The notes under the pieces are model-generated. The model was given only the letters and a program-made list of their open reading frames with translations. It did no database searches and was not told where the DNA came from. A DNA stretch of 37,577 nt from Candidatus Iainarchaeum sp. (lineage in GTDB: Archaea; Iainarchaeota; Iainarchaeia; Iainarchaeales; UBA10191). Below are positions 28,008-35,900 of this stretch, one piece after another. Where the stretch lies: positions 1 through 37,577 of the forward strand of contig JAUSFL010000042.1 of the NCBI GenBank assembly GCA_030649735.1, in the 5' to 3' direction. Within the stretch, counting starts at the first letter, position 1. Each line of letters starts with the position of its first letter. The translations under genes were made by a program, and so were the position numbers.

Positions 28008-29279
28008 ATGGAAGAATTCAATCTGGACTTGCATTTTCATTCCCCGTACGCTGGCGGCGTCAGCAAGAATATGAGCATTCCAGTGCTTGCGGAGCAGGCG
28101 CAGTTGAAGGGATTGGATTGCATTTCAACAGCCGACATTACGCAGCCTGACTGGCTGAAGCATTTGAACGAGAACTTGAAGGAAGAAAAGAATGGAGTTT
28201 ACACTTTTCCGGGCTTTGAGACTAAATTCATTGTCGGGACTGAAATAGAATCTGCAAACAGGATTCATCACTTGGTTTACTTGGAGGATTTGACTCGCGC
28301 TGCGGAATTGCGCGAAAAATTAAAGCCATGGGGAAAACTGGATTATTACGGCGCTGGAAGGCCAAAGCTAAAAATTCCTCCGGAAAAGCTTGCTGAAATC
28401 GTTACAGATTTGGGCGGGCTTTTGGGGCCGGCTCATGCTTTCACGCCTTACTTTGGAATTTACGCTCATTTCAAGTCCATAAAAGAGGCTTACGGGGCTT
28501 TCGGAGACAAAATAAAATTTTTGGAACTCGGGCTTTCTGCAGACTCTTATTATGCTGACTTGATTGAAGAAAACCACAATTACAATTTCTTTTCCTTCAG
28601 TGATGCCCACTCTCCTTGGCCGCACAGGCTTGGAAGGGAATTCATTCGCGCTTCAATGAAGGAAACCACTTTCAAGGAATTGGAAAAGACATTGAATTTT
28701 GAAGGCGATCGAAAAATCAACTTGAATGTCGGCCTTGACCCGCGGGAAGGAAAATACCACGAGACTGCATGCAATGCCTGCTACACTCACTACACCATAA
28801 AGGAAGCCGAAGCATTAAAGTGGAAGTGTCCTTGCCCGGGCCAAATCAAGAAAGGAGTAAAAGACTTGATTCTGGAGCTTGCGGACTATAAGGAAGAAAT
28901 CCACCCGAAATTCAGGCCAGACTATTTGCATATTATTTCGCTTGCTGAAATAATACAATTGACATTGCAGAAAAGGACTCCGGAAGACAAGGCAGTTCAC
29001 GCGCTTTGGAGGCAATTTGTCGACAAGTTTGAAAATGAAATCAATGTTTTGGTTGACGCGCCAATTGTAGAATTAATGGAATTGCATGATTTGATCGGCA
29101 AAAGAATTGAAAGCTTCAGGAAAGGCTTTGTTGTTTACACGCCTGGCGGCGGCGGAGATTATGGAAGGCCTTTTATTTGCTCTGACGAGCACGAATTCAT
29201 TGAAAAAAAGGCAGAGCTTGAAGCAATCGGAAAAGTCTCTGCGGCAAAGAAAAAGCAAAAGACTCTGATGGATTATTAA
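28008..29279 (+). CDS. Endonuclease Q-like PHP-domain nuclease
   Basis: A 423-residue protein of the COG1379 family, whose characterised member is endonuclease Q of Pyrococcus furiosus (about 424 residues), which nicks DNA 5' of deaminated bases and abasic sites. The PHP metal site begins DLHFHSPY (His9, His11), with GTEIES, GPAHAF, and SFSDAHS further on. A zinc motif CNAC ... KCPCPG lies at ~252-275, and the C-terminal part ends with VVYTPGGGGDYGRP. Start: ATG 28008. EndoQ is known from Thermococcales and some methanogens; together with Mre11 it adds a DNA-repair element here. Divergent from amrS; no operon partner. Confidence 0.8.
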   Translation: MEEFNLDLHFHSPYAGGVSKNMSIPVLAEQAQLKGLDCISTADITQPDWLKHLNENLKEEKNGVYTFPGFETKFIVGTEIESANRIHHLVYLEDLTRAAELREKLKPWGKLDYYGAGRPKLKIPPEKLAEIVTDLGGLLGPAHAFTPYFGIYAHFKSIKEAYGAFGDKIKFLELGLSADSYYADLIEENHNYNFFSFSDAHSPWPHRLGREFIRASMKETTFKELEKTLNFEGDRKINLNVGLDPREGKYHETACNACYTHYTIKEAEALKWKCPCPGQIKKGVKDLILELADYKEEIHPKFRPDYLHIISLAEIIQLTLQKRTPEDKAVHALWRQFVDKFENEINVLVDAPIVELMELHDLIGKRIESFRKGFVVYTPGGGGDYGRPFICSDEHEFIEKKAELEAIGKVSAAKKKQKTLMDY

Positions 29280-29285
29280 TGGCTA

Positions 29286-29627
29286 TTAGCAGGCTTGCTT
29301 AACCTTTATTCTTAGCGTTTTATTATTCTCCGGGATTATGCAAATTTTTTCACCTTTCTTCAATTTGTAGGCTTGCACAATATCTGAAGGCAGGGTTATT
29401 GCAAGGCTTCTTCCAGCATTAATTATTGGCCTTTTGAAAGAGAATTTCGTGTTTATCTGCTCGCTTAATTCTTGCATTTGTTCACTGGTGCTGAATGACT
29501 CGCCGCATTTTAGGCACTTATAATACGGAGAATCCTTGATTATCAATTTGCCTTCATTTAACGCCAACTCTTCAAATTTGAGAATCGAATTTCCGCCACA
29601 CAAGTGACATTTTATTTCTTTTTCCAC
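29286..29627 (-). CDS. Antitoxin: MqsA-type zinc finger fused to AbrB-like domain
   Basis: A 113-residue protein. The N-terminal half is a YgiT/MqsA-type zinc finger with CHLC (7-10) and CLKC (38-41) and a strand-rich middle. The C-terminal half (~70-110) looks like a SpoVT/AbrB swapped-hairpin DNA-binding domain: INAGRSLAITLPSDIV, then YKLKKGEKICII. Bacterial MqsA has a helix-turn-helix there instead. The upstream toxin-like gene overlaps it by 16 bases, with the toxin first as in mqsRA. As an antitoxin it would bind the toxin and repress the operon promoter. Confidence 0.7.
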   Translation of the reverse strand: MEKEIKCHLCGGNSILKFEELALNEGKLIIKDSPYYKCLKCGESFSTSEQMQELSEQINTKFSFKRPIINAGRSLAITLPSDIVQAYKLKKGEKICIIPENNKTLRIKVKQAC

Positions 29628-29872
29628 AATTCAACCTCCTTTTCACTTGCTTCCCACAATGTAAGGACATGGATAAATTCTTTTTTTTCAATTTTTACCG
29701 CGGTTAAGACTGTTTCGCCAATCTTGAAAATTGTTTTAATTCTGTCTTTTTCTTCCTTTATTTTTATTAATTGTTTTTTTATTGCAAATTCAAGTTCGCC
29801 ATAATTAATCCCAAGCATTACTGCCCTTTCAGCAAACCTTTGCTTGGCATGCAAACTCCAGCGAACTAACAT
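29612..29872 (-). CDS. DUF4258-type toxin (MqsR/RelE-like)
   Basis: An 86-residue protein beginning LVRWSLHAKQRFAERAV, which fits the DUF4258 signature (His-Ala-x-x-Arg-hh-x-Arg) found in small toxins next to YgiT-type antitoxins. Strands follow (IKTIFKIGETVLTAVKI, FIHVLTLWEA). Such proteins are thought to have a RelE/MqsR-like mRNA interferase fold. It is the first gene of the pair, preceded by an AT-rich promoter region (29873-29947) with several ATTAT repeats that could be operator half-sites. mRNA cleavage is inferred from family. Confidence 0.7.
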   Translation of the reverse strand: MLVRWSLHAKQRFAERAVMLGINYGELEFAIKKQLIKIKEEKDRIKTIFKIGETVLTAVKIEKKEFIHVLTLWEASEKEVELWKKK

Positions 29873-29947
29873 AAATAATAAAACAATAAAGGCATTTAAA
29901 AAGTAATATCATTTAATAATCAAATAATACCAATTGCTTTGCCATAT

Positions 29948-30724
29948 TTACCTGACGTAAGTCAAGTTCGGGTTTTCCTGCTGTTCTACCTGGTCAAGCA
30001 ATTGCTTGTTCAATTTTTCAAATGCTTCCTGGATGTTCTTGGCTTCTTTCTCAAGCTCTGAAAGATTGAGCTTGAACTTGAATTTTTTCACTAGCAATTC
30101 AAGCATTATTTTCGCGCTTCCGTGATCGCCCAAATATAATTGGCTTGAAGTCTCTCCCATTAAGCAAGCGCCTTCAAGGCCTTGCTGTTTTCCAATTCCG
30201 ATAATCAATCCCGCGGCTCCGCTAATTAATCCTTCATTCCTGTCGACTATTGCGTCAAATTTTTTCCATTCTTCCAAGAGCTTTTTTGAAGTTGCCGCAA
30301 TTATGATGCGCGGCTGGGTGTTCATTCTTCGTTCTCTAATGTCAAGCCCTGCAAGAGTGTAAATTTCTTTCACGTTCAATTCTTTCATTGCCTTGACAAT
30401 TGCTTCGGCAAACTCGTAATGCTCTTGAGGGCTTCCTGCCCTAAAGTCCAAGGTTGGCTGCACTGGCCCGGCTAAAAACAAAAACTCTTGCCCTGCAAGC
30501 TTTGCGTAATAAACTTCATCCTTTATCAAATCTAAGACAGCATTTTGAGTGCGAATGCTTGGCGGAAAGCTGTCTGAAGTTATTTCAGCGATTTTTTCAG
30601 GCTTTACCTGCGATATCAAATGGTCTATCGCGATTTTTCCAACAAGCCCAATTCCAGGCAGGCCTGTCAAAAGAATTGCTTTTTTCGGCCTTGTTTTTCT
30701 CAAAAATTTTATTTTAGTCGGCAT
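29948..30724 (-). CDS. PAC2-family proteasome-assembly-chaperone-like protein
   Basis: About 258 residues from ATG 30724, preceded by AAAGGTG; an in-frame TTG at 30739 sits in that ribosome site and is unlikely. The protein shows the archaeal PAC2 pattern: ILLTGLPGIGLVGKIAIDHL (~22-41 of the longer form), SDSFPP, FLFLAGPVQP, YTLAGLDI, and GLISGAAGLIIGIGKQQGLEGACLMGETS. Homologues (PbaB-like) bind proteasome alpha subunits or related factors. The C-terminus is an acidic coiled coil (NLSELEKEAKNIQEAFEKLNKQL). It follows aIF2-alpha by 18 bases, a conserved archaeal pairing; the nop10 gene that often lies between them is absent. Confidence 0.8.
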   Translation of the reverse strand: MPTKIKFLRKTRPKKAILLTGLPGIGLVGKIAIDHLISQVKPEKIAEITSDSFPPSIRTQNAVLDLIKDEVYYAKLAGQEFLFLAGPVQPTLDFRAGSPQEHYEFAEAIVKAMKELNVKEIYTLAGLDIRERRMNTQPRIIIAATSKKLLEEWKKFDAIVDRNEGLISGAAGLIIGIGKQQGLEGACLMGETSSQLYLGDHGSAKIMLELLVKKFKFKLNLSELEKEAKNIQEAFEKLNKQLLDQVEQQENPNLTYVR

Positions 30725-30742
30725 TCTAGCACCTTTCAAAAC

Positions 30743-31519
30743 TTAATTCTCAATTTTTTCGAAAACTGACTTTCCGCTTTCTGCCTTGAGCAAGTTTTCC
30801 AAAGTTTCCGCGACAGTATTCAATGCTTTTTCCGCGCTTTTAAAGTCATTGCTTGTAACCCTCAAGTCCCACTTGCCAGAGCCAAGGTAATTCAATTCGA
30901 CTTTTCCCTGCTTTTGCGAATTCCGTGCCTTGATCATTGCCGCTTTCAAGACTTCAACGCCGTTGGACTTTTCGCTAGACACAGTGACTGTTCCGCGAAC
31001 TGTCCTTTTCGGGATTTCAATGTTTTTTTGCAAAATTTCAATCAATGCTGGCTTCCACTTGTCTGAAACTCCTTTCGCCGCGCTTTCTCCTTTCACTACA
31101 ATTTCAGTGAATGCTTCCTGCAATCCGTCATAATTCTGCAGCAAAGGCTCTGCAATTTCCTTCCAGACTGTTTCAAAATCGGATTTTTTTTCGTTCGCCA
31201 AAATTTCCAGGAGCTTTTGGTTTCTTTTCAATGACTTCCAGGCGTCAATTTTTGCCCTTTGCGTTCCAGCGCTCACTTTTGTAAGGCTTAAGTCAATTTG
31301 GCCTTTTTCAAAGTCAATGTGCATTACTTGGGCCGCGCGAATCTGGTTTTCCTTGACGAAATTCCTGATGTTTTTTACCCAAGAGCTCGCGACTTGCGAA
31401 ATGTGCACAAAGCCATTAAGCCCTTCGTATTCCAGAAGCTCTGCAAAAACCCCGTATTCAAGGATTTTTGTTATCTTGCAGACGACCACTTCTCCATTTT
31501 GCGGAAATTCTTTGGGCAT
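30743..31519 (-). CDS. eif2a: Translation initiation factor aIF2 subunit alpha
   Basis: About 258 residues from ATG 31519; the ORF also opens at a TTG at 31552, but the family starts with the S1 domain as here (NGEVVVCKITKILEYGVFAEL). The S1 fold includes GLNGFVHISQVASSWVKNI, followed by the helical domain and a C-terminal alpha/beta domain with GTVTVSSEKSNGVEVLKAAM. aIF2-alpha forms the heterotrimer that brings initiator tRNA to the ribosome. No Ser51-type regulatory context is clear. A TATA-like TTAAAAATA lies near 31534-31542. It is followed by the PAC2 gene and preceded by the unknown 236-residue gene. Confidence 0.92.
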   Translation of the reverse strand: MPKEFPQNGEVVVCKITKILEYGVFAELLEYEGLNGFVHISQVASSWVKNIRNFVKENQIRAAQVMHIDFEKGQIDLSLTKVSAGTQRAKIDAWKSLKRNQKLLEILANEKKSDFETVWKEIAEPLLQNYDGLQEAFTEIVVKGESAAKGVSDKWKPALIEILQKNIEIPKRTVRGTVTVSSEKSNGVEVLKAAMIKARNSQKQGKVELNYLGSGKWDLRVTSNDFKSAEKALNTVAETLENLLKAESGKSVFEKIEN

Positions 31520-31606
31520 TTTTTCACTCTGTATTTTTAAGTTACAAGACAATTAAGGTTTGAAAAGAGCTAAAAAGGCAACTGGTTCAATCCAAGGATT
31601 TTTGCC

Positions 31607-32317
31607 TTAATTGCTTTTGAACTTTTTCTCCAAAAATTCGCCCATTGCCTTGCGAAAAAGCAGGAAACCATTCCTTGACTCCAAATCAGCGGGCGATTGC
31701 AGCCCATTTTCCTGCTTTAATGTGGGCTTTGGAAACAGCTGGTCTGCAAGGTTGATTCCCCTGCCGAGCTTTGCTGAGCTTAGCTTGATGGCTTGAACAT
31801 TCCCGCCAAGGCTTTTCAATGCATTGCTTATGATTTCAAAAGTGAGCCCGCTGTATTCGGCATCAACAATATAATAAACGCTTTTTTTCTGGGAAAAAAC
31901 CCCGCTTTTCAGGATTGAATTCTTTGCAAGCGCTGTGAGCCTTTGCTTGTCAATTGTCGCGCTTGTTTCTTGCACATAATCTAATGGAGTGAACGGATTC
32001 ACAAAATACTTGAAATCGCGCATGCTTCTGCGCCTATTTCTTGCATTCAAGGCCTTGACTGTTTCAAAAATTGGCCTCATTCCCCTGCCGACAAACAAGA
32101 AGCAGCTGTTTGGAACTGCATGGTATTGCAGTATTTTTTGGGATGCTTCAAAAACATGGTTTAACACAATTGGATCATTAATTGGGAAAGCAAGCGCATT
32201 TTTTGCAATTCTCGCTTCTGCATTTGTAATTCTTTCAAGCCTTTTCCTTGAAAATGTGCTTCCAAAAAATTTTTTCGGAAGCTTTCTTGGATTTGTTCTC
32301 TCAAGCAATTTTCTCAC
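31607..32317 (-). CDS. Unknown protein with a phosphoribosyltransferase-like segment
   Basis: A 236-residue protein, basic at both ends. Residues 70-80 (NSCFLFVGRGM) and 148-162 (VYYIVDAEYSGLTFEII) recall the first strand and the PRPP-binding loop of phosphoribosyltransferases (hhhhD-x-x-x-x-S/T-G-x-T), though the usual second acidic residue is Glu154 at a shifted place. No full family match is recognised. It starts inside the end of the GINS gene (ATG overlap of 4 bases) and so belongs to the priL-priS-gins operon, at the place where ribosomal genes for L44e and S27e are found in many archaea. A nucleic-acid or nucleotide role is possible. Confidence 0.65.
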   Translation of the reverse strand: MRKLLERTNPRKLPKKFFGSTFSRKRLERITNAEARIAKNALAFPINDPIVLNHVFEASQKILQYHAVPNSCFLFVGRGMRPIFETVKALNARNRRRSMRDFKYFVNPFTPLDYVQETSATIDKQRLTALAKNSILKSGVFSQKKSVYYIVDAEYSGLTFEIISNALKSLGGNVQAIKLSSAKLGRGINLADQLFPKPTLKQENGLQSPADLESRNGFLLFRKAMGEFLEKKFKSN

Positions 32318-32907
32318 TCGATTTCTTCCAATTCAGCCATTCCCTTGCTGATCAGCAGTTTTGCGACCTTGTAAGGCAGGTTTACTGCTTGCTGGTCTGA
32401 AAAAGGCCCGTACTCTTTCAAGTTCGCTCCCACAAATGACGGAACGCCTTTCAGGATTTTCACTTGGACGAAATTCAAGTCTTGCTTTTGCTTGGGCTTT
32501 TCGCCGGAAACTGAATTTCCATTTCCATTGGAGAAGATTTCCTCAAACAATGCCTGGTGCTTTTGCATTGCCGCAAGCACAGTACGGAAAAGCTCTTTTT
32601 CCTGCAATGCCATTCTTTCCTCGCTGAATTCTCCAGTGTGCAATGCGCTTAATACTGCATTAAGCAGTTTTTTCTGGCGAATGCCAAAAAACTCTTCAAG
32701 CATTTTTTTCAGATTGCTGAATTCTTTCGCCCTTGAATTGCCCAAGTCCTTTAATGAATCCAAATACTTGTTTTTTTCTTCCTTTGCGAACTCGTTCAGT
32801 AAGTTGTAAAAGTCTTCAGGCAGTTCCACTGGCTTGGAAGTGTTTTTTTCCAGGCGGTAAATTCTCCTTAACTCATCGTAATCAATTGGCATAAACTTCA
32901 CTTTCAA
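32314..32907 (-). CDS. GINS complex subunit Gins51/Gins15
   Basis: A 197-residue GINS protein, part of the archaeal CMG-like replicative helicase with MCM and GAN/Cdc45. The N-terminal helical A domain begins IDYDELRRIYRLEKN, as in archaeal Gins51; the C-terminal small B domain (~145-190) reads KILKGVPSFVGANLKEYGPF then LPYKVAKLLISKGMAEEI-like, a strong family signature. A linker with GNGNS separates the two. The start ATG overlaps the priS stop; an internal ATG at codon 6 is the alternative. It lies in one operon with both primase subunits, a common archaeal arrangement. Confidence 0.88.
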   Translation of the reverse strand: MKVKFMPIDYDELRRIYRLEKNTSKPVELPEDFYNLLNEFAKEEKNKYLDSLKDLGNSRAKEFSNLKKMLEEFFGIRQKKLLNAVLSALHTGEFSEERMALQEKELFRTVLAAMQKHQALFEEIFSNGNGNSVSGEKPKQKQDLNFVQVKILKGVPSFVGANLKEYGPFSDQQAVNLPYKVAKLLISKGMAELEEIE

Positions 32908-34121
32908 ACAAGCCTTGCAGATTTTCTCGCAAGCAAGAATACTGCCGCAAATTCGGGCAATTCAATTTCCTGATTTTCCATTTCTGGAAACCATTCGCCC
33001 CCCAAATAAAACTTTGGAGTTCTTTCGACAAATACTTTGACTGGATTTCTTGAAAAAACTATTGTTTCCTTCAAGGCGTCAAAGCCTTTTAATGAATCCA
33101 AAGGCAGGGTTTTTGCCAAAAGCCCTGTGCTGCCGTGCAATGTTTCAGGAACCCTGACGATTTTCACCAAATCAATGGAAGTTTGCCTGTCAATTTTCAA
33201 CTTTAGGCTTTCGGCGCTGCTTTCAAGAAGCAGTTTCCAGAATTCGCGGCTTTTTTTCCCAAAATCAAGAAGCCTTCCCTGCTCGAAGTCTTGCAAGAGC
33301 TTTTCTTTCTGCTCTAAAAGCCCTGCCGCCTCTTTTTCGCGCAGGTTCGTGACAGAATGCAGACCGAAAGCGTCAGCGCTTTCAATAATTTGCCTGGTTC
33401 TTTTGATTATTTTTTCCTGCCAGCCTTTTGCCTTTTGCAATGCGACTCCTGAAAGCTTTTGCTTTCCTGAAAGAAATCCCAAAAGCTCTAAATTCAGCTC
33501 GTGGCCTGTCAGGTAATTCAGCAATTCAACTCTTCCGGCCTGCGGAATTCCAAAAATTTTTTCAGAGCGCAAGTGAATGTGAAAGCCCTTGCTTCCAGAA
33601 AAATTCAATGAAAGCCCTTCCCCAAACCCAAAATCGTTTTTCAGCCATTCAATCAATTCCAACGCCTGCTTTTTGACTGCCTCAAGGCATTCTGGACAGA
33701 CCCATTCGTCAATTGCAGTTTTTTCCCCGCAGGAAGTGCAGTACTGCTGCCTTCCTGTTCCAGTCAAGCCGCATTTTGAGCACTTCCACAAAGTGTGCTT
33801 TTCAGCGCACGGGGTTTTGAAATCGTCAGCGTCAAATTCCCAAAGCAAGTCAGCCCCTAAAAAATGCTTTGCCTGCATTGGCTGCGCTTCGGGAAACTCG
33901 TAATGCGCCGGACTGCATGAAGCGTAAAACGGCACTTCATTCCGCAAGAAATTGTTGAAGTCCTGCAAGGTTTTGAATGCAAAATGCCTTTCAGATATTT
34001 TCTTGCCAAAAATTCCAAATCCAAACTCCCTTCGTTCAACAAAGGACGGCTCGTTCACGAAATTGCTTGAGTAATGCTCGTGGAATTTTCTTGCAACGAA
34101 TTCCTCTTCTTTTTCATTCAT
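32904..34121 (-). CDS. priS: DNA primase small (catalytic) subunit PriS
   Basis: A 405-residue archaeo-eukaryotic primase subunit. The active-site strand reads DLLWEFDADD (91-100); the usual pair of metal-binding Asp (D-x-D) is Glu95 and Asp97 here. A zinc module CSKC ... CTSC plus CPEC lies at 114-145, larger than in many PriS. The nucleotide-binding loop is SGSKGFHIH (175-183). The third catalytic Asp lies in a SIDLVKIVRVPETLHGSTGL segment. PriS makes RNA/DNA primers with PriL. The gene overlaps both priL and gins by 4 bases. The Asp-to-Glu change is conservative and may be lineage-typical. Confidence 0.93.
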   Translation of the reverse strand: MNEKEEEFVARKFHEHYSSNFVNEPSFVERREFGFGIFGKKISERHFAFKTLQDFNNFLRNEVPFYASCSPAHYEFPEAQPMQAKHFLGADLLWEFDADDFKTPCAEKHTLWKCSKCGLTGTGRQQYCTSCGEKTAIDEWVCPECLEAVKKQALELIEWLKNDFGFGEGLSLNFSGSKGFHIHLRSEKIFGIPQAGRVELLNYLTGHELNLELLGFLSGKQKLSGVALQKAKGWQEKIIKRTRQIIESADAFGLHSVTNLREKEAAGLLEQKEKLLQDFEQGRLLDFGKKSREFWKLLLESSAESLKLKIDRQTSIDLVKIVRVPETLHGSTGLLAKTLPLDSLKGFDALKETIVFSRNPVKVFVERTPKFYLGGEWFPEMENQEIELPEFAAVFLLARKSARLV

Positions 34122-35164
34122 TTTCCCGCCTCCGTTTGCTCATTTTGCCCGGCGCTGGAAAACTTTTGCGACTTGAAGATTTTTCTCCGGTAATACATCA
34201 GCGGGTTTTTTATTCCAGGGCAAAGGGCGCCGTTTTGAATACACAACCCGTAAGAGCGCATTGTGTTGCAGGATGCGGGAGTGTATTTTTTTCCCTTGCT
34301 CATGCGGTCAATGTGGTAAGTCGCTGTCCTTTCGTCATAATTTGGGGCTTTCTTGAAGGCTTCAAGGATTTTGTCGCGCGGCATGCTTATTGCAATCAGG
34401 AAAGTCGCTAGAGTGAAGTTTCCCAAGTGGTTTAACTGCTGGCCTGAATTCAATCGCGAGTAAAGCTCTGAAAAGCAAGGCGGAAAATTCTCGACCTCGA
34501 CTTTTCCCTGCAATGCCTCTACAAGGATTTGCTTTTGCTTTGAGGAAATTTCATTGAAGATTTCTGAAGAAATTTTCTTGAAAGAATCAGGGGTTTTTTT
34601 CACGTCCACTGGAAGGCTTTGGAAAACCTTGAGCTTTACTGCCTCTGACAAGAACCTCGCAAACTCCAGCTGCGTCAGGAACAATTTTCCTTTCAAAAGC
34701 TTTTGGTTTATCAAGTGCATTTGCATTGCAGACTGCGGGATTTTCAAGAACTGCACGACCGGAATTGACACAAAGAACTCTTTCTCTTCAGGCAGTTCGA
34801 AAGACAATGAAAGCTCTTGCGCAAGGTCAAGCAAAACCTCCGACTTTTCCAGTTCCAGGCGATTGAACGCGTTTTCTGAAACAAACACGGCAAACCTTTC
34901 AAAATACGAGGAGTTTTTTGAAAAGGAAAGCAAAATCTTGGCGACTGGAAAAGCCAGAATTTCATTCAGTATAAGTTCAGAGCTTTCCTGAGCCAAAGGC
35001 TTGTATTCCTTGCCAGTCAAGGCATTCAAAAGCATTAGCTTTGCCCTTTGCATTACAGCGCTTGGAACATTGTCTAATGAAAGATTCGAGTTTTTGACAG
35101 CCATTTGGGCTGTTTTTGAAAACTGGTAATACTGCGCAAAGCGAAGCTCTGAAACAGGAAGCAT
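34118..35164 (-). CDS. priL: DNA primase large subunit PriL
   Basis: A 348-residue PriL. The N-terminal half is helical and poorly conserved. The C-terminal Fe-S domain has four cysteines that bind a 4Fe-4S cluster: FPPC (Cys230), ASC (Cys299), LC (Cys308) and ALC (Cys315), the last within LCPGIKNPLMYYRRK, which is typical. PriL helps start primer synthesis with PriS. A TATA-like TTTTAAGG lies near 35188-35195 on the plus-strand numbering, about 27 bases from the ATG at 35164, suggesting a leaderless operon start. A perfect 7-base inverted repeat lies just upstream of that box. Confidence 0.92.
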   Translation of the reverse strand: MLPVSELRFAQYYQFSKTAQMAVKNSNLSLDNVPSAVMQRAKLMLLNALTGKEYKPLAQESSELILNEILAFPVAKILLSFSKNSSYFERFAVFVSENAFNRLELEKSEVLLDLAQELSLSFELPEEKEFFVSIPVVQFLKIPQSAMQMHLINQKLLKGKLFLTQLEFARFLSEAVKLKVFQSLPVDVKKTPDSFKKISSEIFNEISSKQKQILVEALQGKVEVENFPPCFSELYSRLNSGQQLNHLGNFTLATFLIAISMPRDKILEAFKKAPNYDERTATYHIDRMSKGKKYTPASCNTMRSYGLCIQNGALCPGIKNPLMYYRRKIFKSQKFSSAGQNEQTEAGK

Positions 35165-35211
35165 GAGCTAATTTTGGAGGAAAAACCTTAAAACCAGCTT
35201 CTAGGCAAGAA

Positions 35212-35229
35212 TTCCGCTGACGAGCGGAA
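35212..35229. repeat. Inverted repeat between priL and the toxin-antitoxin promoters
   Basis: TTCCGCT (35212-35218), GACG, AGCGGAA (35223-35229): perfect 7-base arms about 20 bases upstream of the priL TATA box and in the gap that also precedes the antitoxin gene. Placement suits a regulator-binding site. Confidence 0.4.
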
Positions 35230-35300
35230 ATCTCGCGCTTGCAAAATGCCTTAAAAGCAACGCCAGTAAAACAATTTATGAAAGAAAGCACCAAATGCAT

Positions 35301-35310
35301 TAAAAATATA
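35301..35310 (+). promoter_or_regulatory. TATA box for the RHH/MazF operon
   Basis: TAAAAATATA is centred about 24 bases before GTG 35329, which supports that codon as the leaderless antitoxin start. Confidence 0.45.
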
Positions 35311-35328
35311 GCCGGCTATAATTATTGC

Positions 35329-35544
35329 GTGTCTACATTAAGTGCCGACGTCACTTCGCAAATGGTAAATTGGATTGACGCCAAAGTAAAAAGCGGTATG
35401 TACAAGAGCAGGAGCGAAGTCATTAGGGACTTGCTTAGGGAGAAAATTGGGGAAGAAAAATACTCCAGGGCGGCCTTGTCTGAAAGCGTTTTGAGAAAAA
35501 TCTGGAACAATGAAAAAGACAGCATTTGGGAATCCTACTTGTGA
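35329..35544 (+). CDS. Ribbon-helix-helix antitoxin
   Basis: About 71 residues from GTG 35329. The sequence STLSADVTSQMVNWIDAKV then SGMYKSRSEVIRDLLREKI is a classic CopG/ParD ribbon-helix-helix: one DNA-contacting strand and two helices with the S-R-S-E-h-I-R motif. An acidic, Trp-containing tail (SVLRKIWNNEKDSIWESYL) would wrap the toxin. The frame is open upstream to ATGs at 35239 and 35278, but the TATA position and the usual RHH length favour 35329. The toxin gene begins at its stop (possible GTGA overlap). It is expected to neutralise MazF and repress its own promoter. Confidence 0.8.
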   Translation: MSTLSADVTSQMVNWIDAKVKSGMYKSRSEVIRDLLREKIGEEKYSRAALSESVLRKIWNNEKDSIWESYL

Positions 35545-35549
35545 ATTTT

Positions 35550-35876
35550 ATGAACCAATTAAGCGTTGTTTTGGCAAGGTTTCCATTCACAAACCAAATA
35601 GACTACAAAATAAGGCCAGTGGTCGTGATTTCAAACAGCAAATTCAATGGCGCGCACAATTTTTGCTGGGCATGCCCAATAACATCGAAAGCCTCTTTGA
35701 AAGAATTCGAGCTGGAAATTAGCAAAGCAGAATTTACAGGCGAATTAAAAACGCAAAGCTTCATCAGGACTGACACAATTGCATCAATGGAAAAAGAGCT
35801 GTTCTTGAAAGAAATCGGAAAAATCACGCCGACGCTTTTTGAAAAATTGAAGAAAGAGTTAATAAAAAACCTGTGA
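35550..35876 (+). CDS. MazF/PemK-family mRNA interferase toxin
   Basis: About 108 residues from ATG 35550; an in-frame GTG at 35541 overlapping the antitoxin stop is an alternative. The MazF/PemK-like SH3 barrel is visible: LSVVLARFPFTNQIDYKIRPVVVISN-like start, with the Lys-x-Arg-Pro-hhh core (KIRPVVVIS), a central strand with WACPITSK, and a C-terminal part with IRTDTIASMEK, where the family has a conserved Asp/Thr. MazF proteins cleave mRNA. The pair sits on the plus strand between pcn and priL, both on the minus strand, so it looks inserted into the replication cluster. Ends 24 bases before the pcn stop. Confidence 0.85.
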   Translation: MNQLSVVLARFPFTNQIDYKIRPVVVISNSKFNGAHNFCWACPITSKASLKEFELEISKAEFTGELKTQSFIRTDTIASMEKELFLKEIGKITPTLFEKLKKELIKNL

Positions 35877-35900
35877 AAAACATTGCAAAAAAGCACAATC

